Below the pieces are notes generated by a model that was not told the DNA's origin, did not search any database, and saw nothing but the letters and a program-made list of their open reading frames with translations. A stretch of 24,770 nucleotides of DNA from JBBIKU01 sp037445245 (GTDB lineage: Bacteria > Chloroflexota > Anaerolineae > Anaerolineales > Anaerolineaceae), in contig JBBIKU010000013.1 in assembly GCA_037445245.1 (NCBI GenBank), positions 1-24,770 on the forward strand, in the 5' to 3' direction. The stretch's first letter is position 1, and every line of letters begins with the position of its first letter. Shown here piece after piece: positions 7,034 to 15,760 of the stretch. The position numbers were made by a program, and so were the translations under genes.

Positions 7034-8572
7034 GTGGCGTCTCCCCTGGTTGAATGTATACCCAATTTTTCAGAAGCGCGCCGCCCCGAAGTGGTTGAAG
7101 CTATCCTGGAATCGATCCAATCGGTCAACGGGGTCAAAGTGCTCGACCGCCATTCGGATGTCGACCACAATCGCACCGTGATAACCTTTGTCGGCAACCC
7201 CGAAGCTGCTGCGGAGGCAGCCTTTCGCGGCATCACCAGGGCGGCTGAGTTGATCGATCTCAACCGGCACAGCGGCGAGCACCCCCGCATCGGTGCCACG
7301 GACGTGGTGCCCTTCGTACCGATCAGCGATATCAGCATGGACGAATGCGTCCGCCTGGCGCAAAGGTTGGGGCAGCGGGTGGCAGGTGAACTGGGTATAC
7401 CGGTCTATCTGTACGAAGAAGCCGCCACCACTCCCGAAAGACGTAACTTGGAGAATATCCGCCGCGGTCAATACGAGGGATTAAAGGAGGAGATTGCATC
7501 CAACCCGGCGCGCCAGCCCGATTTTGGTCCGAATCGTTTAGGGAGTGCCGGTGCCACCGTGATCGGCGCACGCCAACCCCTGATCGCCTTCAACGTTTAT
7601 CTCACTACCAATAATGTCGACATTGCGCAAAAAATTGCCCGCGCCATCCGTCACTCCTCGGGCGGGCTACGCTATGTCAAGGCGATGGGGATGCTGGTTG
7701 AGGGGCAGGCACAGGTTTCGATGAACCTGACGCATTACCGTCAGACACCGATCGCCCGTGTGGTTGAAATGATTCGCCGTGAAGCGACGCGCTACGGTGT
7801 AACGATTGCGCACAGCGAACTGGTTGGGTTGGTACCGCAAGAGGCATTGATCGACGCCGCTGCATGGCATCTGCAATTGGACGGGTTCGAAGCCGATCAA
7901 ATCCTGGAACGAAAACTCTACGGCATCTCCACCCAGCCTAGCGAGCTGTCATTTCTGGAGCGCCTGGCGGAGGGCGTCCCCACCCCCGGCGGCGGTTCTG
8001 CCGCCGCGCACACCGCCGCCGTCGCGGCAGCGCTGGTGGCAATGGCAGCGCGCCTCACTCTGGGCAAGAAAAAATATGCCGCCGTCGAAGAGCCGATGCA
8101 AACGCTGGTCACCCACGCCGAACAATTGCGAGCGAAGCTAACCGAAGCGGTCAGCCGGGACGCCGCCGCCTTCGAAAGCTACCTGACAGCCATCCGGCTT
8201 CCCAAGGATGATCCTGCCCAGCAGGAAGCCCGCCGCCAGGCAATTCGCCAAGCGACGCTGACCGCTGCCCAGGTGCCCCTGGAAAGCGCCGAAATGGCGC
8301 TGGAGATAATGAAGATGGCGCTCGAAGTCTGCACCCACGGCAATTCGAACGCCATCACCGACGCCGCCAGCGGCGTCCTGCTCGCCAACGCTGCCCTGCT
8401 AAGCGCCGGAATGAACGTACGCATCAACCTAGATGGCTTCGATGACCCAAGCCTCAGCCAGCCGCTGCTGCAAAAACTATCCGGGCTTGAGCAAAACGCC
8501 CACCAAATCATTCAAACATTAACCGCCACACTCAAAGAACGGGCTGGTTTGCTGCTGCCGGTAGTCCAATGA
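7034..8572 (+). CDS. ftcD: Bifunctional glutamate formiminotransferase / formimino-THF cyclodeaminase
   Basis: The N-terminal part moves the formimino group from N-formiminoglutamate (a histidine breakdown product) to tetrahydrofolate, releasing glutamate. The C-terminal part deaminates it to methenyl-THF, feeding one-carbon metabolism. Of 512 residues, about 1-295 are the transferase, beginning LVECIPNFSEARRPEV and holding the catalytic-His block GEHPRIGATDVVPF (His83). The cyclodeaminase follows from about 305, with FLERLAEG and PTPGGGSAAAH. Length and order match the vertebrate-type fusion (about 540). GTG 7034 is chosen because GAGGTG lies 6 bases upstream and the family start begins there. 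The frame is open to a TTG at 6968, but that runs through the promoter. It overlaps capA by ATGA. No other hut genes are nearby. Confidence 0.93.
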   Translation: MASPLVECIPNFSEARRPEVVEAILESIQSVNGVKVLDRHSDVDHNRTVITFVGNPEAAAEAAFRGITRAAELIDLNRHSGEHPRIGATDVVPFVPISDISMDECVRLAQRLGQRVAGELGIPVYLYEEAATTPERRNLENIRRGQYEGLKEEIASNPARQPDFGPNRLGSAGATVIGARQPLIAFNVYLTTNNVDIAQKIARAIRHSSGGLRYVKAMGMLVEGQAQVSMNLTHYRQTPIARVVEMIRREATRYGVTIAHSELVGLVPQEALIDAAAWHLQLDGFEADQILERKLYGISTQPSELSFLERLAEGVPTPGGGSAAAHTAAVAAALVAMAARLTLGKKKYAAVEEPMQTLVTHAEQLRAKLTEAVSRDAAAFESYLTAIRLPKDDPAQQEARRQAIRQATLTAAQVPLESAEMALEIMKMALEVCTHGNSNAITDAASGVLLANAALLSAGMNVRINLDGFDDPSLSQPLLQKLSGLEQNAHQIIQTLTATLKERAGLLLPVVQ

Positions 8573-10339
8573 ATTATCAGCACCGGCAGGGACGCTCCCT
8601 CCTGATCGTATTCCTCTTCTTGGTATGGCTGTCCGGTTGTGCGCCGCCGGGGTCTGCGGCTCTCTCCGATAGCGAAGCAGCGGCAGCAGTGGTCACCGCT
8701 CAGCCGACACCATCGACGACCCCCCTTGCGCCGGGCATCTGGCTGGCGCCGTATCTGCCTCCCGATTTTTCTGCCGCTATCGCTCCACCGCCGGGCTGGA
8801 TGATCTACTTGAATCCTGAAGATGCCACGCTCAAGATCGATCTGCACAGCGGGGATTTGGTGCTGTCAACCTGGATCTATGCCCTGGTGGCACCCTTCCC
8901 CACCATTACGGATGGAATCGAAAATCGCCATTTGCTCAATTTATGGCAAAGCGGCACAGTCCGCGACTTCCCCGTTCAACGGCTGCTCGTCAGCCAAAAC
9001 ACCCATGATCTCCTCTCTCAGGTATGGGGCAATCCGGCTGCGTCATCGGTCAGGGTTGCGCCACAGGAACGGTTGCAGGCGCTCGCCTGGGAGCGACGAG
9101 ACACCTGGGCAATCATACCGTTTGACCAGCTTGACCCGCAATGGAAAGTGATCGAAATCGACGGCATCTCGCCGGTGCGCAAAGATTTTTCAACTAAAAA
9201 CTATCCTCTGGCAATCCCGATCACCGTCAGCGGGACAGCAGCCCACCTGGAGATGCTGGCAGACCAGCATGCGCCAGGAAGCCTGGCGGCGATTGCCCCG
9301 CAATCCAACCGCGACCCCAAACAATTGACCACCGTCATCCTAACCGGCGTCACCGCCTTGGTGAGAGCCACAGCCCACATGATGCACCTACACGGCATGA
9401 CCTACCCCGGCGAAGATATTCGCCATTGGTTGCGGGAGGCAGATTTTACACACGTCAATAATGAGGTGCCGTTCACGCCACGTTGCCCACAGCCTTTCAC
9501 CCGCCCCAATGAAGAGCTGATATTTTGCAGCCAGCCGCGATACATCGAATTGCTGGAAGACATCGGCACCGATATTGTCGAACTGAGCGGCGACCACCTT
9601 GACGATTGGGGCCCCGAAGCGATGCACTTCACGCTGGATCTCTACCGCCAGCGTGGCTGGGATGTATATGGCGGCGGCGCCAACCTGGAAGAAGCCCGCC
9701 GCCNNNNNNNNNNCCCGGGGAGCGCGCGGTACCGCCCCGGCCGCCCCGGCAGGCACACCGGGCGCAACGACGCTGGCCTTCGAGAGCCAGGTGCAGGTGA
9801 TCCACGAGGGGGGCAGTGTGGCGGTCAACGGCAACCGGCTGGCGTTTCTGGGTTGCAACGCCAAAGCCGCAGGCTATGCCCGCGCCTCTGAGACCTACCC
9901 AGGGGCGTGGTTCTGTAACATGGATTGGTTGCAAACCGAGATCCGCCGCCTGCGCGTCGAAGGGTACCTGCCGCTCGTCACCTACCAACACCACGAAGTC
10001 TATGTTTATGGCATCAGCCCCGCCCTTCAACCCGATTTTCGAGCCGCCGCAGAGGCCGGCGCAGTCATCGTCAGCGGCAGCCAGGCGCACCAGCCTCACG
10101 CTATGGAGTTTTATCAGGGCGCCTTCCTCCACTATGGCTTGGGCAACCTGTTCTTCGACCAGTACAACGAAGGTTACCCCATGCGCCAGGCGTTCATCGA
10201 CCGGCACGTGTTTTACCAGAATCGCCACATCAGCACCGAGTTATTGACTGTGATGCTCATTGACTTTGCTCGTCCCCGCCCCATGACGGATAAAGAACGC
10301 CAGGAATTGCTCGAGGTGATCTTTGAAGTAAGCGGGTAG
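8569..10339 (+). CDS. CapA-family (PGA_cap) lipoprotein, interrupted by an N gap
   Basis: The protein begins with a lipoprotein signal (hydrophobic LLIVFLFLVW, lipobox LSGC with Cys24) and a Thr/Pro-rich spacer, so it should be anchored outside the membrane. A variable region to about residue 260 precedes the CapA-like phosphoesterase fold: TGVTALVRAT, THVNNEVPF, DIVELSGDHLDDWG, and after the gap RLAFLGCN, IVSGSQAHQPHAMEFYQG and LHYGLGNLFFDQ. CapA proteins take part in poly-gamma-glutamate or other surface polymer handling; the substrate here is unknown. Ten N split two frames that differ by one base, so the true gap is probably 9, 12 or another multiple of three. An Ala/Pro/Gly-rich insert follows the gap. 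The start overlaps the ftcD stop (ATGA); dcd follows after 27 bases. Confidence 0.82.
9704..9713. other. Run of 10 N (assembly gap) inside the CapA gene
   Basis: Ten unresolved bases are flanked by very GC-rich sequence (runs of C and G just after 9713). The coding frames on each side require a multiple of three here, so the length is a placeholder. Confidence 0.95.
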
Positions 10340-10366
10340 TAAATTTCCTCTCACTGGAGGTCGAAG

Positions 10367-10921
10367 ATGGGCTTGAAACCCGATCATTGGATCCACACAA
10401 TGGCAAGAGAACACAAAATGATCGAACCCTTTGCCGATACGCAGGTGCGCCAGGGAGTCATCTCGTACGGCGTCTCTTCGTACGGGTATGATGTACGCGT
10501 TGCCAATGAATTCAAAATTTTTACCAATGTCTTCTCGGTCGTGGTCGATCCCAAAAATTTCGACCCGCGTTCGATGATCGACTTCAAGGGCGAGGTGTGC
10601 ATCATCCCGCCCAATTCCTTCGCTCTGGCGCGCACGGTCGAGTATTTCCGCATTCCGCGCAACGTGCTGACAGTCTGCCTCGGGAAATCAACCTACGCCC
10701 GCTGCGGTATCATCGTCAATGTCACCCCTTTCGAACCGGAATGGGAGGGTTTCGTCACCCTGGAAATTTCCAACACCACCCCCTTGCCAGCCAAAATCTA
10801 CGCAAATGAAGGTTTGGCACAGGTGCTATTCTTCGAAGCCGACGAGGTCTGCCAAACCTCCTATGCCGATAAGAAGGGGAAATATCAGGGACAGCAATCC
10901 ATCGTGCTGCCCAAACTGTAA
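10367..10921 (+). CDS. dcd: dCTP deaminase
   Basis: The enzyme deaminates dCTP to dUTP, the precursor for dUMP and thymidylate synthesis. The 184 residues match Dcd along their whole length: YGVSSYGYDVRV (34-45), the substrate block GKSTYARCGI with Ser108 and Arg112, and WEGFVTLEIS with the catalytic-type Glu133, followed by IYANEGLAQ. A strong TGGAGG lies 9 bases before ATG 10367. With 27 bases between it and capA it is probably the last gene of ftcD-capA-dcd. Whether it is a plain deaminase or a dual deaminase/dUTPase cannot be decided by eye. Confidence 0.95.
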   Translation: MGLKPDHWIHTMAREHKMIEPFADTQVRQGVISYGVSSYGYDVRVANEFKIFTNVFSVVVDPKNFDPRSMIDFKGEVCIIPPNSFALARTVEYFRIPRNVLTVCLGKSTYARCGIIVNVTPFEPEWEGFVTLEISNTTPLPAKIYANEGLAQVLFFEADEVCQTSYADKKGKYQGQQSIVLPKL

Positions 10922-10949
10922 TCCTTATTCCCCGCAATAACTGTGGTAG

Positions 10950-10955
10950 TATAAT
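10950..10955 (+). promoter_or_regulatory. Likely -10 box of the thioredoxin-CcdA fusion gene
   Basis: A perfect TATAAT followed by CGAT lies 46 bases before ATG 11002. Only a weak TTCCCC-like -35 is visible about 16 bases upstream. The leader ends with an AAGAGGT ribosome site. Confidence 0.45.
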
Positions 10956-11001
10956 CGATGCGGCGTGAGCCGTTCAAAAAATGAGAAAACAAGAGGTATG
11001 A

Positions 11002-12417
11002 ATGCGTAATCAATCCTCAGCCCGGCTGCACCTGATTTTTGTCGGTTTGCTGTTATTCATTTCCAGCATCCTCTGGTTCGATCCCGCTCCGGTGCTTGCC
11101 CAATCCGCCCCGCCTGACGGGAAGGTGCCCGTCTATTACTTTTGGGGTGACGGCTGTCCGGTGTGTGCCAAGCAGGAACCTTTCATGGAGATGCTGGCAG
11201 CCCGCTTCCCGCAGGTAGAGTTGCTCTCTTACGAGGTCTGGAACAACGACAGCAACCGCCAGTTGTTCTTCGCTATGGCTGCTAATGCCGGTTTCGAACC
11301 ACGCGGTGTCCCGACCACCTTTATCGGCGATCAGGTCTGGGTCGGATTCACCGACAGTATGAAACCAGAGATGGAAGCCGTTATTACCGCCTGTATCGAA
11401 AGCGGTTGTCCAGATCCGGCAACCGAACTATCAATACCGCCGTCAGAATCGTCTGTGGAGAACCCGAAAGAAGAACCCGTTGAAGAACCGCAAACCGCTG
11501 CGCCGACCCTGTTGGAATTGCCCCTGATCGGCAGCATCGACCTGAATGCCCAATCGCTGACGGTCAGCACCGCCATTATCGCCTTTGTGGATGGGTTTAA
11601 CCCGTGCTCGTTATGGGTACTCTCGATCTTGCTGGCGCTGGCAATCTACACCGGCTCGCGCTTCAAGACGCTGATCGTCGGTCTCACCTTCCTCATCGTT
11701 ACCGCATCACTGTACGGGTTGTTCATGGTGGGGTTGTTCAGCGTTTTTTCCTACGTCAGTTACCTCAAATGGGTGCAAATCTTGGTAGCGGCGATCGCCT
11801 TGCTATTTGGCTTGGTCAACATCAAAGACTACTTCTGGTACAAAGAGGGCGTTTCTTTTACCATCTCTGATAAACACAAGCCCACCATCTATAGCCGTAT
11901 GCGGAATGTGATCACGTCCGGTAAATCCATCTGGGCAATGATCGGCGCAACGGTTTTCATGGCAGGCGGCATTTCATTGGTCGAGATGCCCTGCACCGCC
12001 GGCTTCCCAGTCTTGTGGTCGAACCTGATCGCCGCCCACAACGTCAGCCGTCTGGAATTCGCCCGGCTGCTGGGGCTGTATCTGCTGATTTATCTGATTG
12101 ACGAGCTGATTGTGTTTTTCACGGTTGTGATCACGCTGAAAGCCAGCCGCCTGGAAGAGAAACACGGCAGGGTTTTGAAGCTTATCGGCGGCACGGTGAT
12201 GGTCACGCTCGCTTTCGTGATGGCAATCGACCCCGAATTGATGAACAACATCGGCACCTCCCTGCTCATTTTCGGCGCTGCCTTCGGCTTTGCCTTCCTG
12301 GTCTTGCTGCTTCATCGTCGCATTCTCCCCAAATTCGGGGTCACCTTCGGATCTGAATTTGCAAAAGGCAGCGACAGACGTAATAAACACCGGCGTCTAA
12401 ACAGGCGAATAAAATAG
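11002..12417 (+). CDS. Thioredoxin-domain / CcdA-like membrane fusion (extracytoplasmic thiol-disulfide reductase)
   Basis: A signal segment (residues 10-33, ending VLAQ) exports a thioredoxin-like domain, about 40-137. It has the redox pair GCPVCAK (Cys52, Cys55) and the cis-proline loop GVPTTF. After an acidic Pro/Glu linker (about 145-170) comes a multi-span membrane part with hydrophobic segments near 190-215, 225-247, 256-273, 310-328, 355-378, 395-410 and 418-437. It contains two membrane cysteines, FNPCSLW (Cys202) and EMPCTAG (Cys331), as in CcdA and the DsbD core. The layout predicts electron transfer from cytoplasmic thioredoxin through Cys202/Cys331 to the outer domain. Unlike DsbD, the thioredoxin domain is N-terminal and there is no Ig-like domain. 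Client proteins are unknown. Confidence 0.82.
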   Translation: MRNQSSARLHLIFVGLLLFISSILWFDPAPVLAQSAPPDGKVPVYYFWGDGCPVCAKQEPFMEMLAARFPQVELLSYEVWNNDSNRQLFFAMAANAGFEPRGVPTTFIGDQVWVGFTDSMKPEMEAVITACIESGCPDPATELSIPPSESSVENPKEEPVEEPQTAAPTLLELPLIGSIDLNAQSLTVSTAIIAFVDGFNPCSLWVLSILLALAIYTGSRFKTLIVGLTFLIVTASLYGLFMVGLFSVFSYVSYLKWVQILVAAIALLFGLVNIKDYFWYKEGVSFTISDKHKPTIYSRMRNVITSGKSIWAMIGATVFMAGGISLVEMPCTAGFPVLWSNLIAAHNVSRLEFARLLGLYLLIYLIDELIVFFTVVITLKASRLEEKHGRVLKLIGGTVMVTLAFVMAIDPELMNNIGTSLLIFGAAFGFAFLVLLLHRRILPKFGVTFGSEFAKGSDRRNKHRRLNRRIK

Positions 12418-12529
12418 GCGATCAAGTGTTATGAGAAGTGATCTGCTGCCTGCATCTACCGACAGCGCCGCCTTAGAATACGAAATGCAAGCCCGCTGGT
12501 CATGTAACAAGAGGCAGCCTGACCCTACC

Positions 12530-13345
12530 ATGAACAAAATCGCCGGGCAAACGCTGGTCTTTCTGGATGTCGAAACCACCGGTCTGTCTGCCTGGTTTGG
12601 CGACCGCGTGTGCGAGATCGCCGCCCTCCGCACCCAAGGAGGGCAGATTATCGAGACCTTCCATTCCCTAGTGAATCCCGAACGCGCCATCTCGCCCGGC
12701 GCAGCGCGGGTCAACGGTTTGAGCGACGAAGAGCTGAGGCAGGCGCCTCGCTTCGCCGAAATCGCCGGGCAGGTTGCTGCAATTCTGGAAAATGCAATCC
12801 TGGTGTGTCACAACGCGCCGTTCGATCTCGCTTTCATCGATTGTGAATTCAACCGCCTGGGGTTGCCGTTCTCCGCTGAGCGGGTGATCGACACGCTCAC
12901 AGTTGCTCGCGCCGCTTTCGATTTTCCATCTAACAGCCTGCAAGTGATCGCCGACTTTCTGGATATCGAGGTCGAGCAGGCGCACCGCGCTCTGGCGGAC
13001 GTGATGACCACCCGCACAGTGTTCCGGCACATGTTAAGCGAATTTGAAGACGCGGGGCTGGATTTGTTGGAATCATTTCAAGAAAGTTACTCTTCTCCCC
13101 GCCCGCACCTGGACTGGCTGAACTTGCCAGAAGCCCTTCAAAATGCCATTCGGGCCAAAAAGCCGGTCGCTATTTGCTATCGGGACGCCCGTGGCAGCGA
13201 ATCACAACGCACCATCACCCCCCTCGAAGCATTCGATATTCAAGGCGCCGTCTATATAACCGCTTATTGCCACCTGCGTCAAGAGGAACGCAACTTTCGC
13301 CTGGATCGCATCATCGAGGTGCTGGAAAACAGCTCTGACCCATAG
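12530..13345 (+). CDS. DnaQ-like (DEDDh) 3'-5' exonuclease fused to a WYL domain
   Basis: The 271-residue protein has an N-terminal DEDDh exonuclease (about 6-175): FLDVETTG gives Asp13 and Glu15, HNAPFDLAFI gives Asp99, and HRALADV gives His152 and Asp157, so all five catalytic residues are present. After a short linker, residues about 196-268 look like a WYL domain: LPEALQNAIRAKKPVAICY, then TITPLEAF, VYITAYCH, and the closing NFRLDRI. WYL domains bind nucleic acid or nucleotides and usually follow HTH regulators of DNA damage or phage defence. A nuclease fusion suggests ligand- or ssDNA-guided exonuclease action (inference). An upstream ATG (12431) would add 33 residues unlike the family; ATG 12530 puts the first motif at the usual distance. 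No strong ribosome site decides it. Confidence 0.82.
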   Translation: MNKIAGQTLVFLDVETTGLSAWFGDRVCEIAALRTQGGQIIETFHSLVNPERAISPGAARVNGLSDEELRQAPRFAEIAGQVAAILENAILVCHNAPFDLAFIDCEFNRLGLPFSAERVIDTLTVARAAFDFPSNSLQVIADFLDIEVEQAHRALADVMTTRTVFRHMLSEFEDAGLDLLESFQESYSSPRPHLDWLNLPEALQNAIRAKKPVAICYRDARGSESQRTITPLEAFDIQGAVYITAYCHLRQEERNFRLDRIIEVLENSSDP

Positions 13346-13372
13346 GTGGGCATGCTGGAATAACAAAATGGC

Positions 13373-14752
13373 TCATAGCCCATACGCTGCGAGCAGCACC
13401 TTGCTGTTGTCCACCCGTTGACGCATACTGGCGATGAACGCCCCTTCGTCTGCGGGCAGTGAGTCCGCCATCGCCGAAAGCTTATCCAGCCAGCGCAGCT
13501 CCTTCTGATTCAATTTAATCCCACCTGAAGCCGCCGCGGCATGCAGGCACGCCAGGGTAGCAATTGCCGCCCGTCGTGTCCGTAAATAGGAGGTGGATTC
13601 AGCCACAATTTCATCCGCCAGGTGTAAAGCGACTGCTGGACTCAGAACGTAAGCCTGGGGGTCCAGCCCGGCGTCCGATTCCACCAGCCAATCCCTCAAG
13701 GTGAGCGCCGACTGCCTGCTCCGGGACGAAGCAACGTTCATCAGGCGGGTAGCGTACACCAGTTGCTCCAGCGAAACCACCGGCGCCATGCCGCCCAGCA
13801 ATTTGACGTTTTGAACCGATTCGTTGCTCCACAGGTCAGGCACGGCTTTGGTGATGTTGCCGATCGGTGAGAGATGCGCGCAGGCGGCTTCGGCGCCTTC
13901 CAGCGAGATCGGATAGCCGGTGATGGCTTTGAGAAAAACCCCTTCATAGGCACAATCCTTGCCCGGACCAATGGCGCCATGCTCGTAAGCAACCAGACTG
14001 CGCGCTACCGACATCACCCGCACCACCGCCGCCCACACCCTGGGGATGTAACGGTTCTCCGCCAGGACCATTGCCGTGTTGGCAAAGCCGCACGCCGAAT
14101 CACCGGCCGGGATCACCGAGTGTTCATCGCTGATGGCGACAATGCGCTCCCACAGGAACGCCATGTCTCGGCTGCCGAGCACCCCCAGCGAAAAGACCGA
14201 CATGGCAAGATCACCCTGAAGTAAGGCATCATCATGGAGCTCTTTTCCGCCGGTCGATTCGATCGCCAGCATATCGGCACCAGCTTGGGCACAGCGCTCG
14301 AAGCTCTTGAACATGCTCTCGACGTAGCTGCCCTGCCGCATTTGCGGCGGGCGCACAAATTCGCGAATGTCATTGGGGGTTGCCCTCAACCCCGTTTTTA
14401 TCCCATGAGCTGCCTGCGCCCGATCCAATGCATCGCGCAGGATAGCGGTGATTTCCGCCCCCCACTCCGGCTCGATCGTCATCTCCGGCAGCAATTCAAA
14501 TTCGACCACCAGACTTGGCGTTTCCAATTCGACGGCGCGTTTGACCGTCTCTTCGATCATCTGGCAATATTGCCCACGGATTTCAGGCAGATTTTCCTTC
14601 AAAACCGCCATGCCGGGTAGTGTAAAGTTCAACTCGGGATAGATCTCGCCGCCGCCGATGACCAGCCCACTTTTCAATGTGAGTGGGTAGGGCGACGCAC
14701 CAAACACGAATTGATTTGGATCAGAGATTGCAAGGGCAGTAAATTGTTTCAT
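13373..14752 (-). CDS. mtaB: Methanol:corrinoid protein Co-methyltransferase (MtaB)
   Basis: MtaB moves the methyl group of methanol to the Co(I) corrinoid of MtaC. The 459 residues match Methanosarcina MtaB in length and along the barrel: IGGGEIYPELN, ESTGGKE, SLGVLGSRDM, GDSACGFANTAM, SLVAYEHGAIGPGKDCAYEG and LWSNESV. The three zinc ligands known there (Glu164, Cys220, Cys269) correspond to Glu165, Cys221 and Cys267. The start ATG 14752 has AAAGGA about 9 bases upstream and a strong promoter 20 bases away. No mtaC, mtaA or reactivase gene lies in the window, so the corrinoid partner must be elsewhere. It lies downstream of the atp operon on the same strand but has its own promoter. Methanol is the likely substrate; another methoxy or alcohol donor cannot be excluded. 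Confidence 0.88.
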   Translation of the reverse strand: MKQFTALAISDPNQFVFGASPYPLTLKSGLVIGGGEIYPELNFTLPGMAVLKENLPEIRGQYCQMIEETVKRAVELETPSLVVEFELLPEMTIEPEWGAEITAILRDALDRAQAAHGIKTGLRATPNDIREFVRPPQMRQGSYVESMFKSFERCAQAGADMLAIESTGGKELHDDALLQGDLAMSVFSLGVLGSRDMAFLWERIVAISDEHSVIPAGDSACGFANTAMVLAENRYIPRVWAAVVRVMSVARSLVAYEHGAIGPGKDCAYEGVFLKAITGYPISLEGAEAACAHLSPIGNITKAVPDLWSNESVQNVKLLGGMAPVVSLEQLVYATRLMNVASSRSRQSALTLRDWLVESDAGLDPQAYVLSPAVALHLADEIVAESTSYLRTRRAAIATLACLHAAAASGGIKLNQKELRWLDKLSAMADSLPADEGAFIASMRQRVDNSKVLLAAYGL

Positions 14753-14772
14753 GGGGGCTTTTCCTTTGTTGG

Positions 14773-14801
14773 AGTATACCCGAATATGACAACGCTGTCA
14801 A
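14773..14801 (-). promoter_or_regulatory. Near-consensus mtaB promoter with operator-like palindrome
   Basis: On the minus strand TTGACA (14796-14801), exactly 17 bases, and TATACT (14773-14778). The -35 lies in an inverted repeat with arms TGACA and TGTCA separated by 4 bases (14787-14800). A regulator bound there would block RNA polymerase. The leader is only about 14 bases long. Confidence 0.75.
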
Positions 14802-14863
14802 TCGAGGGTAGCTCTGCCTGTCCTCAGGCTCTGGGGCATACAATAACAATGAAAAGTTGGAAT

Positions 14864-15748
14864 TTATGACTTGATCAAAATCTCGAAACCAGAAACCACG
14901 TCCAACAATTCGTCGGTGATGGCGTTTTGCCGCTGGTGATGAAATTGCTTTTGCAGCTCCACTAGTTGTTCGTCGATGTTGCGCTCAGCCACCTGCATCG
15001 AAATCAGCCGGCTGGCGTTTTCAGCCGCCAGCGAATTGGCAAACGCCCGGTAAAGCACCACAAACAGATACTGGTCGAACAACTCGCTCAACAGGGTTTC
15101 CAAATCCAGGTGATAAACCGGCAAACCACGACAGGGCCAGGCGTCTTCCGCCAGGTAGCGGAAGCGCTCGAGCTCGATGGGATAGAATTTGACCATCTGC
15201 GGGCGGTAAACCATGGCTGAGATCAGCCGGTTGAAAAACAGGTACACCCGCCCGATGCCATCGTGATTGCGCCAGCGCTCCACCTGCAGCAAGACCTGCT
15301 GAACCAGCGGTTTGATCCCGGCAACCGATGCCGGGGTTACCATCTCGCCGGCAACCGGCTGATTAAGAGCATCCAGCCGCACCGCCGCCTGGGCGCCGAT
15401 CGCCAGTATGGTGCGGTTGGCAACCGGTACTTCCATTCGTTCGAGCTGTTCCATGCTGAACGACGCGATCACCTCGTTGAATTGCCCGCATAACCCCTGG
15501 TCTGACCCGAACACGATCGCCCCCACCCCCGTCGCAACGGGCTGCTTCTGGATGGCGCTCACACCCTCGTTATCTTTGAGCACAACCCGCAGCCCCATTT
15601 CGGTGGTTTTGTTGTAATACTCTAGAGATTCTTCAGCCCGCTCGTACTGACGGATGCTGACCGCTGCCAGGATTTTCATCGTGTGCACGATAGACTTCAG
15701 ATCGCGGGTATTCTTGATGCGGCGTTTGATTTCTTCTAGCGTCTGCAT
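14864..15748 (-). CDS. atpG: N-type ATPase gamma subunit
   Basis: This is the central rotor shaft that links the c-ring to the alpha3beta3 head. The 294 residues have the gamma N-terminal coiled-coil helix (EEIKRRIKNTRDLKSIVHTMKILAAVSI), a middle alpha/beta domain with IVFGSDQGLCGQFN, and a C-terminal helix containing ENASRLISMQVAERNIDE. Length and both helices are complete. It is the last gene of the operon, 12 bases after atpA; no clear ribosome site precedes ATG 15748, so it may rely on coupling. About 110 bases separate it from mtaB. A weak 5-bp stem (GCCTG/CAGGC) there has no T-run, so no terminator is claimed. Confidence 0.93.
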   Translation of the reverse strand: MQTLEEIKRRIKNTRDLKSIVHTMKILAAVSIRQYERAEESLEYYNKTTEMGLRVVLKDNEGVSAIQKQPVATGVGAIVFGSDQGLCGQFNEVIASFSMEQLERMEVPVANRTILAIGAQAAVRLDALNQPVAGEMVTPASVAGIKPLVQQVLLQVERWRNHDGIGRVYLFFNRLISAMVYRPQMVKFYPIELERFRYLAEDAWPCRGLPVYHLDLETLLSELFDQYLFVVLYRAFANSLAAENASRLISMQVAERNIDEQLVELQKQFHHQRQNAITDELLDVVSGFEILIKS

Positions 15749-15760
15749 ATCGTTTTTTGG

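Noticed and set aside
9704..9891. CapA gene as a frameshifted pseudogene
   Set aside because: Coding quality is high on both sides of the gap and the only frame change is at the run of N, whose length is arbitrary.
14806..14836. Terminator between atpG and mtaB
   Set aside because: Only a 5-bp stem (GCCTG/CAGGC) without a T-run on either strand is present.
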